NCBI GenBank assembly: GCA_015680685.1
Contig: MNCI01021414.1
Location: 25,437 to 89,436, forward strand
From: Gnetum montanum
Lineage: Eukaryota; Streptophyta; Gnetopsida; Gnetales; Gnetaceae
Direction: 5' to 3'
DNA: 64,000 nucleotides
In this document: piece by piece, positions 33,341-44,087 of the stretch
Layout: each line of letters opens with the position of its first letter
How positions within the stretch are numbered: position 1 is the first letter of the stretch
Made by a program: the position numbers and the translations under genes
The notes under the pieces: generated by a model
Database searches by the model: none
Told to the model about the DNA's origin: nothing
Seen by the model: only the letters and a program-made list of their open reading frames with translations

Positions 33341-34003
33341 AGATACAAGCACACGAGCATGAGTACAACATTGAAAGAGAGCTCTGCTCAATAAAAAAGA
33401 CAAAAAAAAACGGAAGACAAAAAGAAAGAAATCAAAGAGAAAAATCCATCACAAGACTCTTGGCGCTTCCCATACAAATCCTAGGCCGGAAGGTACTTGT
33501 CTTGGAAGAAAACACTCATGTCTCAAACAATCATGTTGCATCCCACTACGTGGCTTTGGCTATTGGACAATGGGTTCCTTTTGACACTCAACAAGGGTCT
33601 TGTTTCTCCAAAGAATGCACCACCTCATCACGTGGCTTTGGTTGTCATAACAAGTCCTCTTAAGTAGGATACAAGAGTCTCGTTCCTCCAAAGGACGCAC
33701 ATCCTATGCCTTGGTCCCAAGTCCGTTAGATACTGGCTATTGACAAGGACCAACATGATCTGTTCACACAAGAGCATTCCTCTTCCCACAGTTAAATAAA
33801 AACATCCCTTCATCCATTCCCAATCTCATAGTTACAAACCTTCTCCCTATACACCTCAAAACCTCATTTCCTGGTCACATGTACTTTTGAACACGGTGCG
33901 ACGACATCTGGTCAAATGCCAAAGAACAGTGTTTGATACCCAATTGCTCATGGTGTGTTATACTTTTTTGTCGATGCCTCTTGGGTAGATTCCTCTAGGT
34001 GTC
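33341..34003 (+). other. Pre-PPT region of D
   Basis: Non-coding. 33640-34003 is repeated at 22590-22959 before LTR2. Confidence 0.7.
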
Positions 34004-34019
34004 AAAAAAGAGGGGCCAA
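34004..34019 (+). other. Polypurine tract before LTR3
   Basis: AAAAAAGAGGGGCCAA directly before the LTR TG. Confidence 0.78.
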
Positions 34020-35707
34020 TGAAACACCACAAAATTTTGGCCTAGCACTTTTAAATAAGAATCAAGCTAAGTCATGTTGTTGCCCAACATGATAATAGCA
34101 TGACCAAACTTGAGAGCCTCTAAAACGACATGAAATATCATACAATGGAGTGAGCAATGGAGCAAGCAAGGTTCCCCCGGGGCCCACAGGCAACTGTACC
34201 AACTTTCAGCATCCAAAATCAAAGGTTTCGGGCTCAAAATGCTTGGTTTTAGCTAAGTATAAGTTGGCTATATTTTCAAACGCTGCTCAGCGTAAGGCTC
34301 GGCGTCACCAACATTTGGAGCCCTGAAATTGAGCCAAAATAAGTCGAAATCAAGCATAGGGACCCCCTGTGACCTTCACCAAGGTCCCCAGAAAGTCCCA
34401 ACCTCCATAAAATCAAGATTTGGGCTTCAAATGTGCCACTTTGGGTTGATGACACTGGGGTTACTTTTCTTACGCTGCTCAGCGTAAGGCTCAGCGTCAC
34501 CAATTTTTGGAGCCCCAAAAAAGAGCCAAAACGAAATCCAAATCAGCCCAAATTTGGCACACAGAACCCTCATGATCCATAGCATGCAAATCCACTCTGA
34601 AAATTGGTCTCACAAGTTAGAAACGAGCTCAAAATGCACTATTTTCAGGTCATACATTATTAGTGATGCTAACACTTACACTAACATTGACGCTGAAGCT
34701 GACGTTGACGCTGACACTGACACTGACACTAATGTTGACGCTAACACTAAAGTTGATGCTAACACTGATGTTGATGCTAACGCAAGCATTGGATGCTGAC
34801 TTTGATGCCAGAAAAAGCTGCACACACATCAGAGCCAAATCCACGCACGCTATAGGCCTTGGTGGAGCAAAAATAGCATAGATCTGCAGATCCGAAGGCT
34901 AGACATCCAAATCCTCTCTTGTACTTTAACATTCTTTGTACATTTTACATTTTTTCAGCATATCAAGCTCTTACACTATGGATTACAAATGTCAGTGTAA
35001 GAGATCTTGGTCATGCTGCATGTTGTACGTTGTAACATTTTGTGCATCTGGTCAACACACACATCTATCACCCGATCCAGAGTTTTCTTACCTTGCAACC
35101 ACTGATCTTCTCCCAGATCTAAATCTCACACCTAAAATTGTATAAATCTCCTATTTTTCCACTAGATCGGGGTGGGGAAAAACCTGAATCTCACACACTT
35201 AAGAAATCTGGGCATCAATCTCACCCGCTGGTGCTGCATACAGACTTGGACATTTTACATCTGCAATCCAAAACTTGCATCTTCCCAGCATCCGTTCTCA
35301 TCCATCAGGGCTAAACATCTACCTTGCAACCAATCTGCAACTATGTTCTGACCGGTGCACATTTTAATTGTTTATTAATATGAATAGTTTGCATTATTGC
35401 GCAGATTCTGGTAGTTTACATTATTTTTCCTGTTACGATTTTTCCTATTTTAATTGTTTAAAAAGTTTACATTTGTTTCCATTTTTTTATGTTCAGTATT
35501 TGCGTTTGTGTACGTATAACCCAACGCATCGCAATTGCATACGTTCAGAGAAGTCCTCGTTTGATCCGTGTGCAGACCATTCAAGGCACTCTGCCTTCAT
35601 TATTTTTCCAGCAGGCCCTCATGTGAAGGCAGGGTCTTACTGTTTCATCCATAAATCTCTTGGTGTTTGTTCATTCCAGCCTTTCACCGATGATTTCAGA
35701 CGGTACA
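34020..35707 (+). repeat. LTR3 of array D
   Basis: TGAAACACCAC to GGTACA, 1.69 kb, with the U3 features of LTR1 and LTR2: CAGCGTAAGG pairs, TGACG array at 34660-34805, TATA at 35141. Followed by a decayed PBS. Confidence 0.88.
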
Positions 35708-35713
35708 GTAAAA

Positions 35714-35730
35714 TGACGCTAGAAGAAGGG
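35714..35730 (+). other. Primer-binding site after LTR3 (tRNA-Asn)
   Basis: TGACGCTAGAAGAAGGG, two changes from the 22420 site. Confidence 0.75.
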
Positions 35731-35774
35731 CCATTTTTCTCCTAGATCCACGTCTTTCTATCTCAGATCTACCC

Positions 35775-36800
35775 TCTGTGACTGCAGATCTGCTCCTTGT
35801 GACTGTAGATCTGCACCCTATCACTCTAGATCTATGCCCTGTCACTGCAGATCTGTGCCTTGTCACTGCAGATCTACATCTTGTTACTACAGATCTACAC
35901 CCTATGACTACAGATCTGTGCCCTATCACTACAGATCTGCATCCTATGACTGCAGATCTACGCCCTGTGACTGTAGATCTACGTCCCGTTTCACTAGATC
36001 TATGCTCAAACATTACAAATCTATATTTTTCTTTCTTAGATCTGCACCACATCCAGCGTTCACATGCAGCTGTGATTGTCAGCGTTCCTACGCTACCCCG
36101 TTCCCAGCGTTTAGGCATTGTTTCCTACTCATAAATCCTATTATCTAGTTCAGACGTTGTTTCAGAATTTTTCAGACACATCCCTGCTTGAATCACAGTG
36201 TCCAACACTTAGTTTTCTTACCCAAACATTGGTCAAGCTGATGTTTAGTCACACTAACATTTGGTCACACTGATGTTTGGTCAAGCTAACATCTACTCAC
36301 ACTGACGTTTGGTCAAGCTAACATTGGTCATGCTGACGTTGGTCAAGCTGACATTTGGTCAAGCTAACATTTGGTCAAGCTGACGTTTGGTCAATCTAAT
36401 GTTTGGTCAAGCTGACATTTGGTCAAGCTGATGTTTGGTCAAGCTGACGTTTGGTCGAGTTGATGTTTGGTCAAGCTGACACTCCTTCGTACGCTGTTCA
36501 GAACTTGCCATATTTTCTCTCTTCAAGACATGCTGTAGTTTACTCACATTGCATTTTACTCACACTGCAATTTTACACTTAGAAAATTTTTTGCTCATGC
36601 TGCAGTTTTTACACTTAGAAAATTTTTTGCACATGCTGCTAGGTTCTCACATTGGACACTTGGAAAATTTTTTGCACATGTTACACGCTGGTCACGCTGC
36701 ACACTCAGCTCTGATCGTATGCTACACATGCTACACACTTAGCCCAAAACACACTCAGTACTTGTTAGCCAGCCCATACGCTGCCCCATCGCACATCACT
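35775..36800 (+). repeat. Leader after LTR3 with 21-bp and 16-bp minisatellites
   Basis: Same order as 24740-25771: 21-bp AGATCT repeat (35775-36045), 16-bp TTTGGTCAAGCTGACG repeat (36224-36478), ACTTAGAAAATTTTTTGC copies (36577-36685). Confidence 0.85.
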
Positions 36801-36935
36801 ATGGAGTCATCTTAGAACTCTAATGCACACACCTTCGTAATCCTCACACAGGAACAGTACAACTTTATCTATGTGAAGATTTAGGCCAACCTTCCCCTTG
36901 ACACCATAGAACAAGAGGCAAAACGAAACTTCAAG
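36801..36935 (+). pseudogene. gag: gag fragment, truncated at the D/C junction
   Basis: ATG at 36801 (MESS). It keeps CAG codons (ctcacacaggaacagtac) where the 25772 copy has TAG. Similarity to the other copy stops after gaaacttcaag at about 36935; beyond this is the spacer of element C. Confidence 0.82.
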
Positions 36936-36989
36936 CTAACTTCTGCATTGTGTAAGTGCTGAATGTCATGCTAAAATTTTGCTATTTTA

Positions 36990-37080
36990 TGCTAGTTTTA
37001 GGCCATTTCAGACCCTTGCTAGTTTTAGGCCATTTCAGGCCATTGCTAGTTTTAGGCCATTTCGGGCCCATCGCATGTTA
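36990..37080 (-). repeat. Hairpin-repeat array a of C
   Basis: Three units of 28 bp: CTAGTTTTAGGCC-atttca-GACC, GGCC-atttca-GGCC, GGCC-atttc-GGGCC. Lies just after gag-pro in element sense. Confidence 0.8.
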
Positions 37081-37199
37081 AAGGGTGATACATTAATGAT
37101 TTGGAAAATGGTTAATTAGCAACTAGCATAGATGTAAAATAGAAGGGTGAAAAATGTGCAAGGATGGGAAACTGGGCAAGAAGTAGTGGGGTTGCTACG

Positions 37200-40100
37200 C
37201 TATGCATAACTGCTTCTTGATCCATCGCGGGTTGAGTGAGACATAAGGCCAAGATGCTTTTCCAGGGCCTTTTTCTACATCATTTCCCCCCACTTGGAAG
37301 GGTAACTCATCCCACATGCTCTCATTTTGGGAACTGGCTTACTGAGCCGATTCCTCTGCCAAATGTCTAGTGTGTGTGGAGATAGGCACTTCATTCTCAA
37401 AGGTTATAACCTCTGAGCCCTGTTCCATGTCTACATTATTGATTGCTTATGTTGGTACCTCTTCACCATGGATCATCACCTCCCTACCTACATAAGGTAG
37501 ATAGATCTCCTGGTGTATATGTGAGGAGATAGCCCTAAGCTGCACTAACCATGATCTCCCCAAGATCAGGTTAAACCCAGGCATTTCCTCAACCATAATG
37601 AATGTTGCATTCTTGGGGAACTAGTCCCCTACCACGAAGTCTATGTGGACTGTCCCTTTCACCATGACCCATGCCCCATTAAACGACCTTAGGCACGATG
37701 TCATTGTGGGTTTGATCTAGTTGACCAAGCCTAGCTTATCCACTATAGGGAAGGGGATGACATTCGTGGAAGCTCCATCATCAACGTGTACCCTTCAAAT
37801 CCGATGTTGACCGATCCAAACTATGATGAATAGGGATGTTGTAGTCACCTAACCCTTTTTGAGGTTTTCCCTAATGGAACTATTGCTAAAAGTCAATTAA
37901 GATGGTTCTAGCTCTGCAGGCATGAAGGGAAGCATGACCAAGTGGATCGCTTCCTCTTCCGCCGACATGTCTTCATTCACCAGAATTACTGTCAACATGC
38001 GGACTAGAGCCTCACAGTGTGGGATGAATGTCATGATTAGGTCGTACAAGCTCAACATAGTGTTCTTTTGCTTCAGATCTTGTTTGACCTGAGAGAGGAC
38101 ATCCAGAAGGTCTTGGCTACTCCCTTGTTTACCACCTTTCTTCTCTTCTATTTATCCCAAGAGATGAATTTCCCAAGGAGGAGTGATTTTAGATCTAGGT
38201 TCAGATCCCTTTTGGCAAGGTGATGTAGACTATGTAGTTGTAGCAACGTCCCTCTTTGGTGATGAGGGAATAGATGTAGGGGGTGAGGATGAAGGCTTGG
38301 AAGTACCTGAGGTAGCACTTCCCTTCGGCATCTCATCTACGAAATGCACTTCTCATTTTTTAGGACAAGAAGGTTGTCTAGTTGCCTTGTGTGGGGTGGG
38401 GATTTTTGAAAGAGTTGGCCCCCTGATGAAAAATGGAGCTAAAGATGTTAAAGGGTGGGGTGGCATGATTCTGCTAACAGGTGGTGTGGGGATGAATTCC
38501 TAGGGAGGAACCCTTAGGACAAACGGTTGCTGTGAGCTTCGGCCAACTGCTGGTGGTGCTGGTGCGCTATGCTGAGGCACATGGACCACAAATGGTTGCT
38601 GGGGTGGCCGAGGATCACTTTCAATACCGATGGTGTTGATGATGTAACCAGCATTGTTGGCATTAAGGGGGTCTTTGTAGACATGCATGGATTGATTCTC
38701 AAGATGTACTAGGTTGTTTTCATCCAACATGAGTTTTCCCTAATCAATCAACCTTTGGATGTCATCCTACAATGCTAGACAGTAATCTGTATTGTGACCA
38801 CATTGTTGATGGTAGTCACAAAACCGATCCAACCTGAAATCCTTAGGGACTAGAGGCTCATTGGACAAGGCTAAGGAGGGGTTCCTAAGGAGCTCACAGT
38901 AGCGCTGATGTCTCATGACTCCCTCTTCCGACATCTGCTTATGTTGGATGTGTCCTACTACCAGTAGCTACTTCAGAAGTTCTGAAGGCCTAAGTGGAAG
39001 TGGGGTATACTTTGAATGATCTATAAACTCAAATCTTGGTTTGGATTATGCAGATGTCTCAGGCATAGGTATGGTAGTTTGTGGTGCATGGCTTTGCTTA
39101 AGCATGGGGTTAACTATGGGTGCAACTGGTTTCTTGTTGTTCTTGTTACCATTGTTATTAGGTTTGGGTTTGGCTTCAATCACCACATTGGCCAATGTGG
39201 TTGTTGGGGCCTTACACTTGTCCTTCTTTGTGAAGGTGTTCTTGTAAGCAACATAGGCTAGGTCTTTGCTCACCTCAGCTGCATCTTCTATGCTCTTAGT
39301 TTGAGTACAGGCCTGACTAAGAGTGCGAGGAGTGAGGTAGTATAGTTTAGACTTGATGAAGTCATTCACTATGCCCTTAAAAATAGCTAGTAAGTGGGCC
39401 TCCGTGATGGGCTCATGGATTTCATTAAGGGTTGTGCTGCAACGCTGAATGAACTTTTGGACCAACTCTAGAGGATCCTACTTCATGCTCATCATCTAAT
39501 CTAGCATGATTTTTGGCTTCAGATTATACTTGAAGCACGTCACAAACTGGGTCAGAAGCTTCTCTAGGGTTGAAATTGATGAGCATGAAAGCACATGGTA
39601 CCAATCTAAAGCTTTCCTAGCTAGGGACATAGCAAACAAATAGATAATCATGTGTGGCCATTGTTGCAACAGAAGGGATTCAGACCTAAAGATAACAAGA
39701 TGTGCATTGGGATCTCCCTCCCTATTGTATTTTGTGAACTATGGGAGGGACATCCCTGGGGGTAGTGTCAGTGTAGGGATTTCGGGGCTAATGGGGTCAT
39801 CCTAGTAAAAGTCCATGAGTTGTACCATGTCATACTCAATAACCTTGAGGTGTTTTATTTTCTCAGTGAGGATCTGGATGAGCTAGAACACTTGGTCCAA
39901 ACCCTGGGACGATGTGGATGGTTAGGGAACTGCCAAGGCAGCTCCCATCTATGAGGTGGCGACGATAGCAGCATGACCCACCGATGGTACCATTGGGGTG
40001 GCCCCTATGAAAGGTGTCACTTGCACTATCCACCACTCAATAGGTGGTGCTATCCAAGCAGCAACTTTGGGTTGTGCCACAGAATGGGTGGCTTGTGTGT

Positions 40101-41023
40101 GAGGTGGAAATGAACATATTCCTTTGCCAGGTTGTACTATCTACGAGGTTTGGTAGGCCTAGTGGGGAACGTGGCAAGACATCTGTGATGGTAGTGTAGT
40201 AGGGGGAATAGTGAATGGGGTCTACCACATTGACGGGCATGGGCCCACCACTGATGGTGGAACACACGTGAATGCAAAAATGGAAGTAGAAGTTGCATAT
40301 GGTTGCGAAGCCAGTACAGTGTGCACATGTGGAAAGGTAGTTGTGATTGACATATGATGTGCTACAAGGATAGATTGATGAACGGTTTGCAAAGGAATAG
40401 TGGCTACAAATGAAACAGGTGAAACAGGTGAAAAAGGATGTTGATACGCCAAGGGTTTGACATGGCTACCCATAGCAGATGTAATTACAAGCTATGAAAA
40501 TGTAGGCATGATCATGAAGGGAGTGGCGACAGACAACGAGTTAGTCAAAGGATTGGATAGGAGGGATGGTAGTGGGGTTGGTTTGACCTCCCTTGTCAGA
40601 TTGGGAATTGAGTTCCTCCTTTCCATCCTGGAAGGTGTCCTCATGGTTAGATGCCATGTCTTATTTCTCCCTTAGTCTAATCAACTAGATCAGCTGGTCT
40701 AGCAACCATTGATTCATCTATGTCAAAGGGATGGAAGCACCATGAGTGGGAACAAATTCCTTCCCATCGTAATAAGCGAACTTGAGGCTACATTTGTCTT
40801 AGAGTTCGTGCACATTCGAGGGAAAATTTGCCTACAACTTTGCATAGATGAAGTTGTAGCATTCATGTTACTAGGCCAAGCCCTCAAGTTCTCATTTTTG
40901 AATCCTGAGGGATCAACGTGTTTCCAGCATCGGGTTCAGCAGTTGTTCACCACTAGCAGTGCCTTGAACCATGATGGGAACCTCAATATTGAAGGTGTTA
41001 GCAATGGTGCTTGAGGAAGCCAT
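37200..41023 (-). pseudogene. gag-pro: gag-pro polyprotein of element C, broken
   Basis: Start at 41023 (MASSSTIANTFN), with CYNFIYAKL shortly after. Gag core about 39800-39046 (SKLYYLTPRTLSQACTQTKS). Zinc knuckle at about 38830-38775 with all ligands visible (FCDYHQQCGHNTDYC). Pro-rich QQPFVVHVPQHS region 38730-38150. Protease about 37990-37470 with VHVDDGASTN. A post-protease tail ends near 37200 (WPYVSLNPRWIKKQL), similar to IPYTFPNISKIRKHL in element A. Many in-frame stops and at least one frameshift after the N-terminus. Confidence 0.87.
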
Positions 41024-41450
41024 TGTTAAGCTCAACATTTTTGCAAATGGGAAAAAGCAAAGAAATTAGAAAGCTAAGCAATTTTGTGAACAATAATAAC
41101 AAAGAAATTAGAAAGTAATAAAAAAAGGCTTTATGTCTTGTAGGGTTCTCGAGGAACTGTCAAAGAGATCGATCTGTATCACATGATGCGTAAACAGCCA
41201 CAAAAGGGTGTCACATTTATGCTAGTGCACGATAGGGTACAGAGCGTCTGCAAGACTATTGTAAGGTAGGAAGTCAACTGGCGATCAGAGGCTTTATGTC
41301 CTACAGGGTTCCAGAGGAATCGTCAAAGTGACTGGTCTACACCACACGACACGTAAACAACCATAGATAGGTGTCAAGATTACGCTAATGCATGTCAGAG
41401 TGCAGAACACTTACAGGACTACTGCGAAACTTGAAAAAGGCACCAAAAGG
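41024..41450 (-). repeat. 5' leader of C with 163-bp tandem duplication
   Basis: 41127-41289 and 41290-41450 are two diverged copies (both start GGCTTTATGTCYTRYAGGG), offset 163 bp. Non-coding leader between PBS and gag. Confidence 0.75.
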
Positions 41451-41467
41451 CCTTCCTTATAGCACCA
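41451..41467 (-). other. Primer-binding site of C (tRNA-Asn, decayed)
   Basis: Minus strand TGGTGCTATAAGGAAGG, three changes from the best site, and 6 nt (aaaaac) from the LTR end. Confidence 0.65.
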
Positions 41468-41473
41468 AAAAAC

Positions 41474-43099
41474 TATTGCAACCAAAAAATTTGATGGCTA
41501 GAAAACACCAAGAGATTTTCAATTGTGATAGTCTTAACCCTGAATCCATGGGAGGGTAGTGCTAGATAAATAGAAACAAGATTCCCTGAATAGTTTGGTT
41601 GATCAGATAGGAACTTAGTCAGTTTTAGTATAACATTTCATAAATGGATAATTTGAAAATAATACTTCTAGCATAAAATGGTAACTTTAAATGCAAAAGA
41701 GACAAAAAACATTGTAAAAATGCACTAGTTAGCAAGAAAATAGAGTAAATTGCAGTTAGAGAAATGCACCACTTCAAGAATGTGACTTCACTTTATCAAT
41801 GTGGATACAATTGGTTGTGTGGCACTGAGTTGCGCAAGGATCCCAAGAGTAACCAAGACATTTTGAGCAAAGAAGATGTATGCTTGAATGCGGACTCGAG
41901 GGCCAGTAGTATAGAATTCTATGAGGACAGCAAGGAAGAGCAAAACAAAATTCCAAATGGGAATGTCAACTATTTACAGTTCCAAACAAGGTGTTTACAA
42001 TGCTCAAGAATATAATGCTAACTTTTTGCTAGCTTGCTAAACAATTCCCTCACTAGCCATCCTAGAGACTGAAAACGAAAAAAGATCCTCTGACTGTTGC
42101 TTATTAGGGTATTTATAGGACCAAGGGCACACGAAATATGTGGTTTGGACACCATGTGCCTTCAGCCTATGTTGACTTGTCTATGCTACATGGGCATGGA
42201 TGACCATTGGATGTGCATGTTCGTTGGACGAGCCTGTCATGCTATAATTGCAAACCTACCATGCTATAATTACATCATTAAAACTTGGGGATGTGTGCCA
42301 ACGGTGCAATTAGGTGAAGTGCATTGATGTGGCGTAACTTTCTGCTATGCCATGCTATGCTTTGTAGGCTAGTGTGTAGGTGTAAGATGGTGACTTGTTT
42401 CACTGTGCTACGCTATGCAGCATAGCATAGCGTAGCCACCGGTTTGGAGCAAAATGTGTGTTGCATCTTGTTGCATGTGCTAACTTTGCCTTTTGTGTTG
42501 CAAAAATTGCGAACATGCTGATCCTACCCTTTGAGATGCCTTTCATTATTCTCGTAGAGTTGCTACGCCATGCTACGCTACATAGCATAGCGTAGCAACT
42601 AACATGGCCTACCTTTTGCTAAGTTTTCCACTTTCTGGTGAAGGAGCCATTGCTAAAGAACTTAGAGTTGAGTGAAGCAACTTTTTCGAAGGCTAGAGGT
42701 GCTAACTCAGTGCATTTGAAATCACCAAGTAGGCTGAGCCTTCCTATCTTGCTCTTGCTACATTGTGCTACATTACGTAGTGTGGCATAGTGTAGCATCT
42801 TGTCTTGCAACAATTTATGGTTGACTATTTGAACAACTGTCTCCCGAAGCTTGCTACGCTATATAGCATGGTGTAGGGTAGCAAACTCCTTGACTTAGAA
42901 AACTTGCCAAATTGTTTTGCACATTTTGAGCACCGCTGACAACTCTCCACATCATTTTTGACTAGGCTGTTAGCTGGATGAATTTGCCAAACTGCATAGC
43001 CTAAACTTGAAACATCCACTTCTTGCTAAAGTGACATGACACTACCTGAATTGCGATGACTTGGTGAAGCAAGGATGCCCTAAAATTTAGGGTGTTTCA
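41474..43099 (-). repeat. 5' LTR of element C
   Basis: Element-sense start TGAAACACCCT at 43099; end near 41474. TATA at 42110-42117; palindromic GCTACGCTA clusters at 42340-42880. Same subfamily as 9310-10901. Confidence 0.88.
42110..42117 (-). promoter_or_regulatory. TATA box in 5' LTR of C
   Basis: Minus strand CCTATAAATACCC, matching 9946-9953. Confidence 0.6.
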
Positions 43100-43104
43100 A
43101 ATAA
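43100..43104. repeat. Target-site duplication of element C, right copy (AATAA)
   Basis: Directly outside the LTR TG at 43099; pair of 9305-9309. Confidence 0.85.
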
Positions 43105-44039
43105 TCCTTTTGCAAATAATGATTTTAAATGGAACACCTAGTAGTAAAATAAAAGAAAATGTAATGTGCACAATAGTAGAAATGTGCTAAAATGTGTAAC
43201 GGGATAGCGAACATGATTGAACACTTAACAATGCCAAAAAAAATAAATGTTGTACCAAGACAAAAAGAGAGTTTGAATAGGAAGATACACTACCCCAAAA
43301 AAGGGATACAAGTATACAGAGTGCACAATAATCACAATAGGAGTGCAATCATAGTCTCGGTGGTATCAGAGTATGAAATTTGATGCTCACTGTGATAAAA
43401 TATGCCTGTTGAGTCAGTAGTCATAGTGTACTACACGATGTTCCACTTGGCTGCAATAGGGTTGTAGCGTATCATGTGATGTAGTTGTGTCTCTTTGTTA
43501 GTATGGTGTGCTCTAGGTCTCATTCGCCCATAGAACTAGGTGCCAAGATGCCAAAATGCCAAATCCCAAAATGGAAATGCCAACTACCATGCTGGTAAAG
43601 AAATTAAAGCCTTCCCTCCTTTTCTTGTCTCCCCTCTCCTCCTTCAAAAGACGATGCAGAGGTATTTATAGGGCTAGGGTTAGCCCAAAATGCAGATTAG
43701 GTGCCACGTGGCAGTGCGGTGGGTGTTACACTGTAGCATTGGGTGTTGCATTGTAACACTACACTATGAACTGTAGCACTAGGTATTGCACTATAGTGCT
43801 ACGTTACTCATTGTAGTGCCAGGTATTGCATTATAGTGCTACGCTACACTGTAGTACTACGTATTGCATTGTAGCACTACGCTACGCACTGTAGCGTTGG
43901 GTATTGCACTGTAGCACTATGCTACACACTATAGTGCTACGCTATGCACTATAGTGCTATGCTACACTACGTTACATAGTGTAGTAGGGTGCAGAAAGTG
44001 CAATTGAGATGTTGAGACCCAAAATTTTGTGGTGTTTCA
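43100..44039 (-). repeat. 5' LTR of element B, major part
   Basis: Element-sense start TGAAACACCAC at 44039; cut at 43100 by element C. Matches 2570-3572 closely, with TATA at 43663-43670 and the GTAGCACT minisatellite at 43720-43990. No PPT stands before it, as expected for a 5' LTR joined to host sequence. Confidence 0.82.
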
Positions 44040-44087
44040 ATCGGTTCTATATTGAGGATTTTTGTGTCAAAAAGCAAGGTTTTCTAG

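Larger units (their letters stand above)
20727..36935 (+). mobile_element. Array D: tandem, LTR-sharing plus-strand elements inserted in C
   Basis: Order: LTR1 (20727-22413), PBS, deleted internal (22437-22959), PPT, LTR2 (22977-24678), PBS, leader, gag-pro, array a, antisense last exon, arrays c and b, 3' peptide, PPT, LTR3 (34020-35707), PBS, leader, start of gag (36801), then a break at about 36935. The left edge is a normal LTR end; the right edge is not, so the right end was lost. Flank at left is cccat; no matching duplication on the right. It separates C's gag-pro/array a from C's antisense ORF. CpG-rich relative to its hosts, suggesting it is the youngest layer. Confidence 0.85.
9310..43099 (-). 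mobile_element. Element C, near-complete Tat-like retrotransposon (contains array D)
   Basis: Bounded by LTRs of one subfamily (41474-43099 and 9310-10901) and by AATAA duplications. With D removed (20727-36935) it is about 17.6 kb. Order in element sense: 5' LTR, tRNA-Asn PBS, leader, gag-pro (41023-37200), array a (37080-36990), [D], antisense ORF (20726 back to 17113), array c (16765-16478), RT-RNaseH-second RNaseH-integrase (16230-12597), array b (12590-12236), 3' peptide (about 11660), PPT, 3' LTR. Two RNase H domains and the long PRO-RT gap point to the Tat clade; an intron between PRO and RT is known in Ogre elements of that clade. Confidence 0.85.

Noticed and set aside
43358-43370. 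TGGTATCAGAG on the plus strand, which looks like an initiator-Met tRNA PBS
   Set aside because: It lies inside the LTR of minus-strand element B, is on the wrong strand, and the sister copy near 2832 is changed. The real PBSs match tRNA-Asn.
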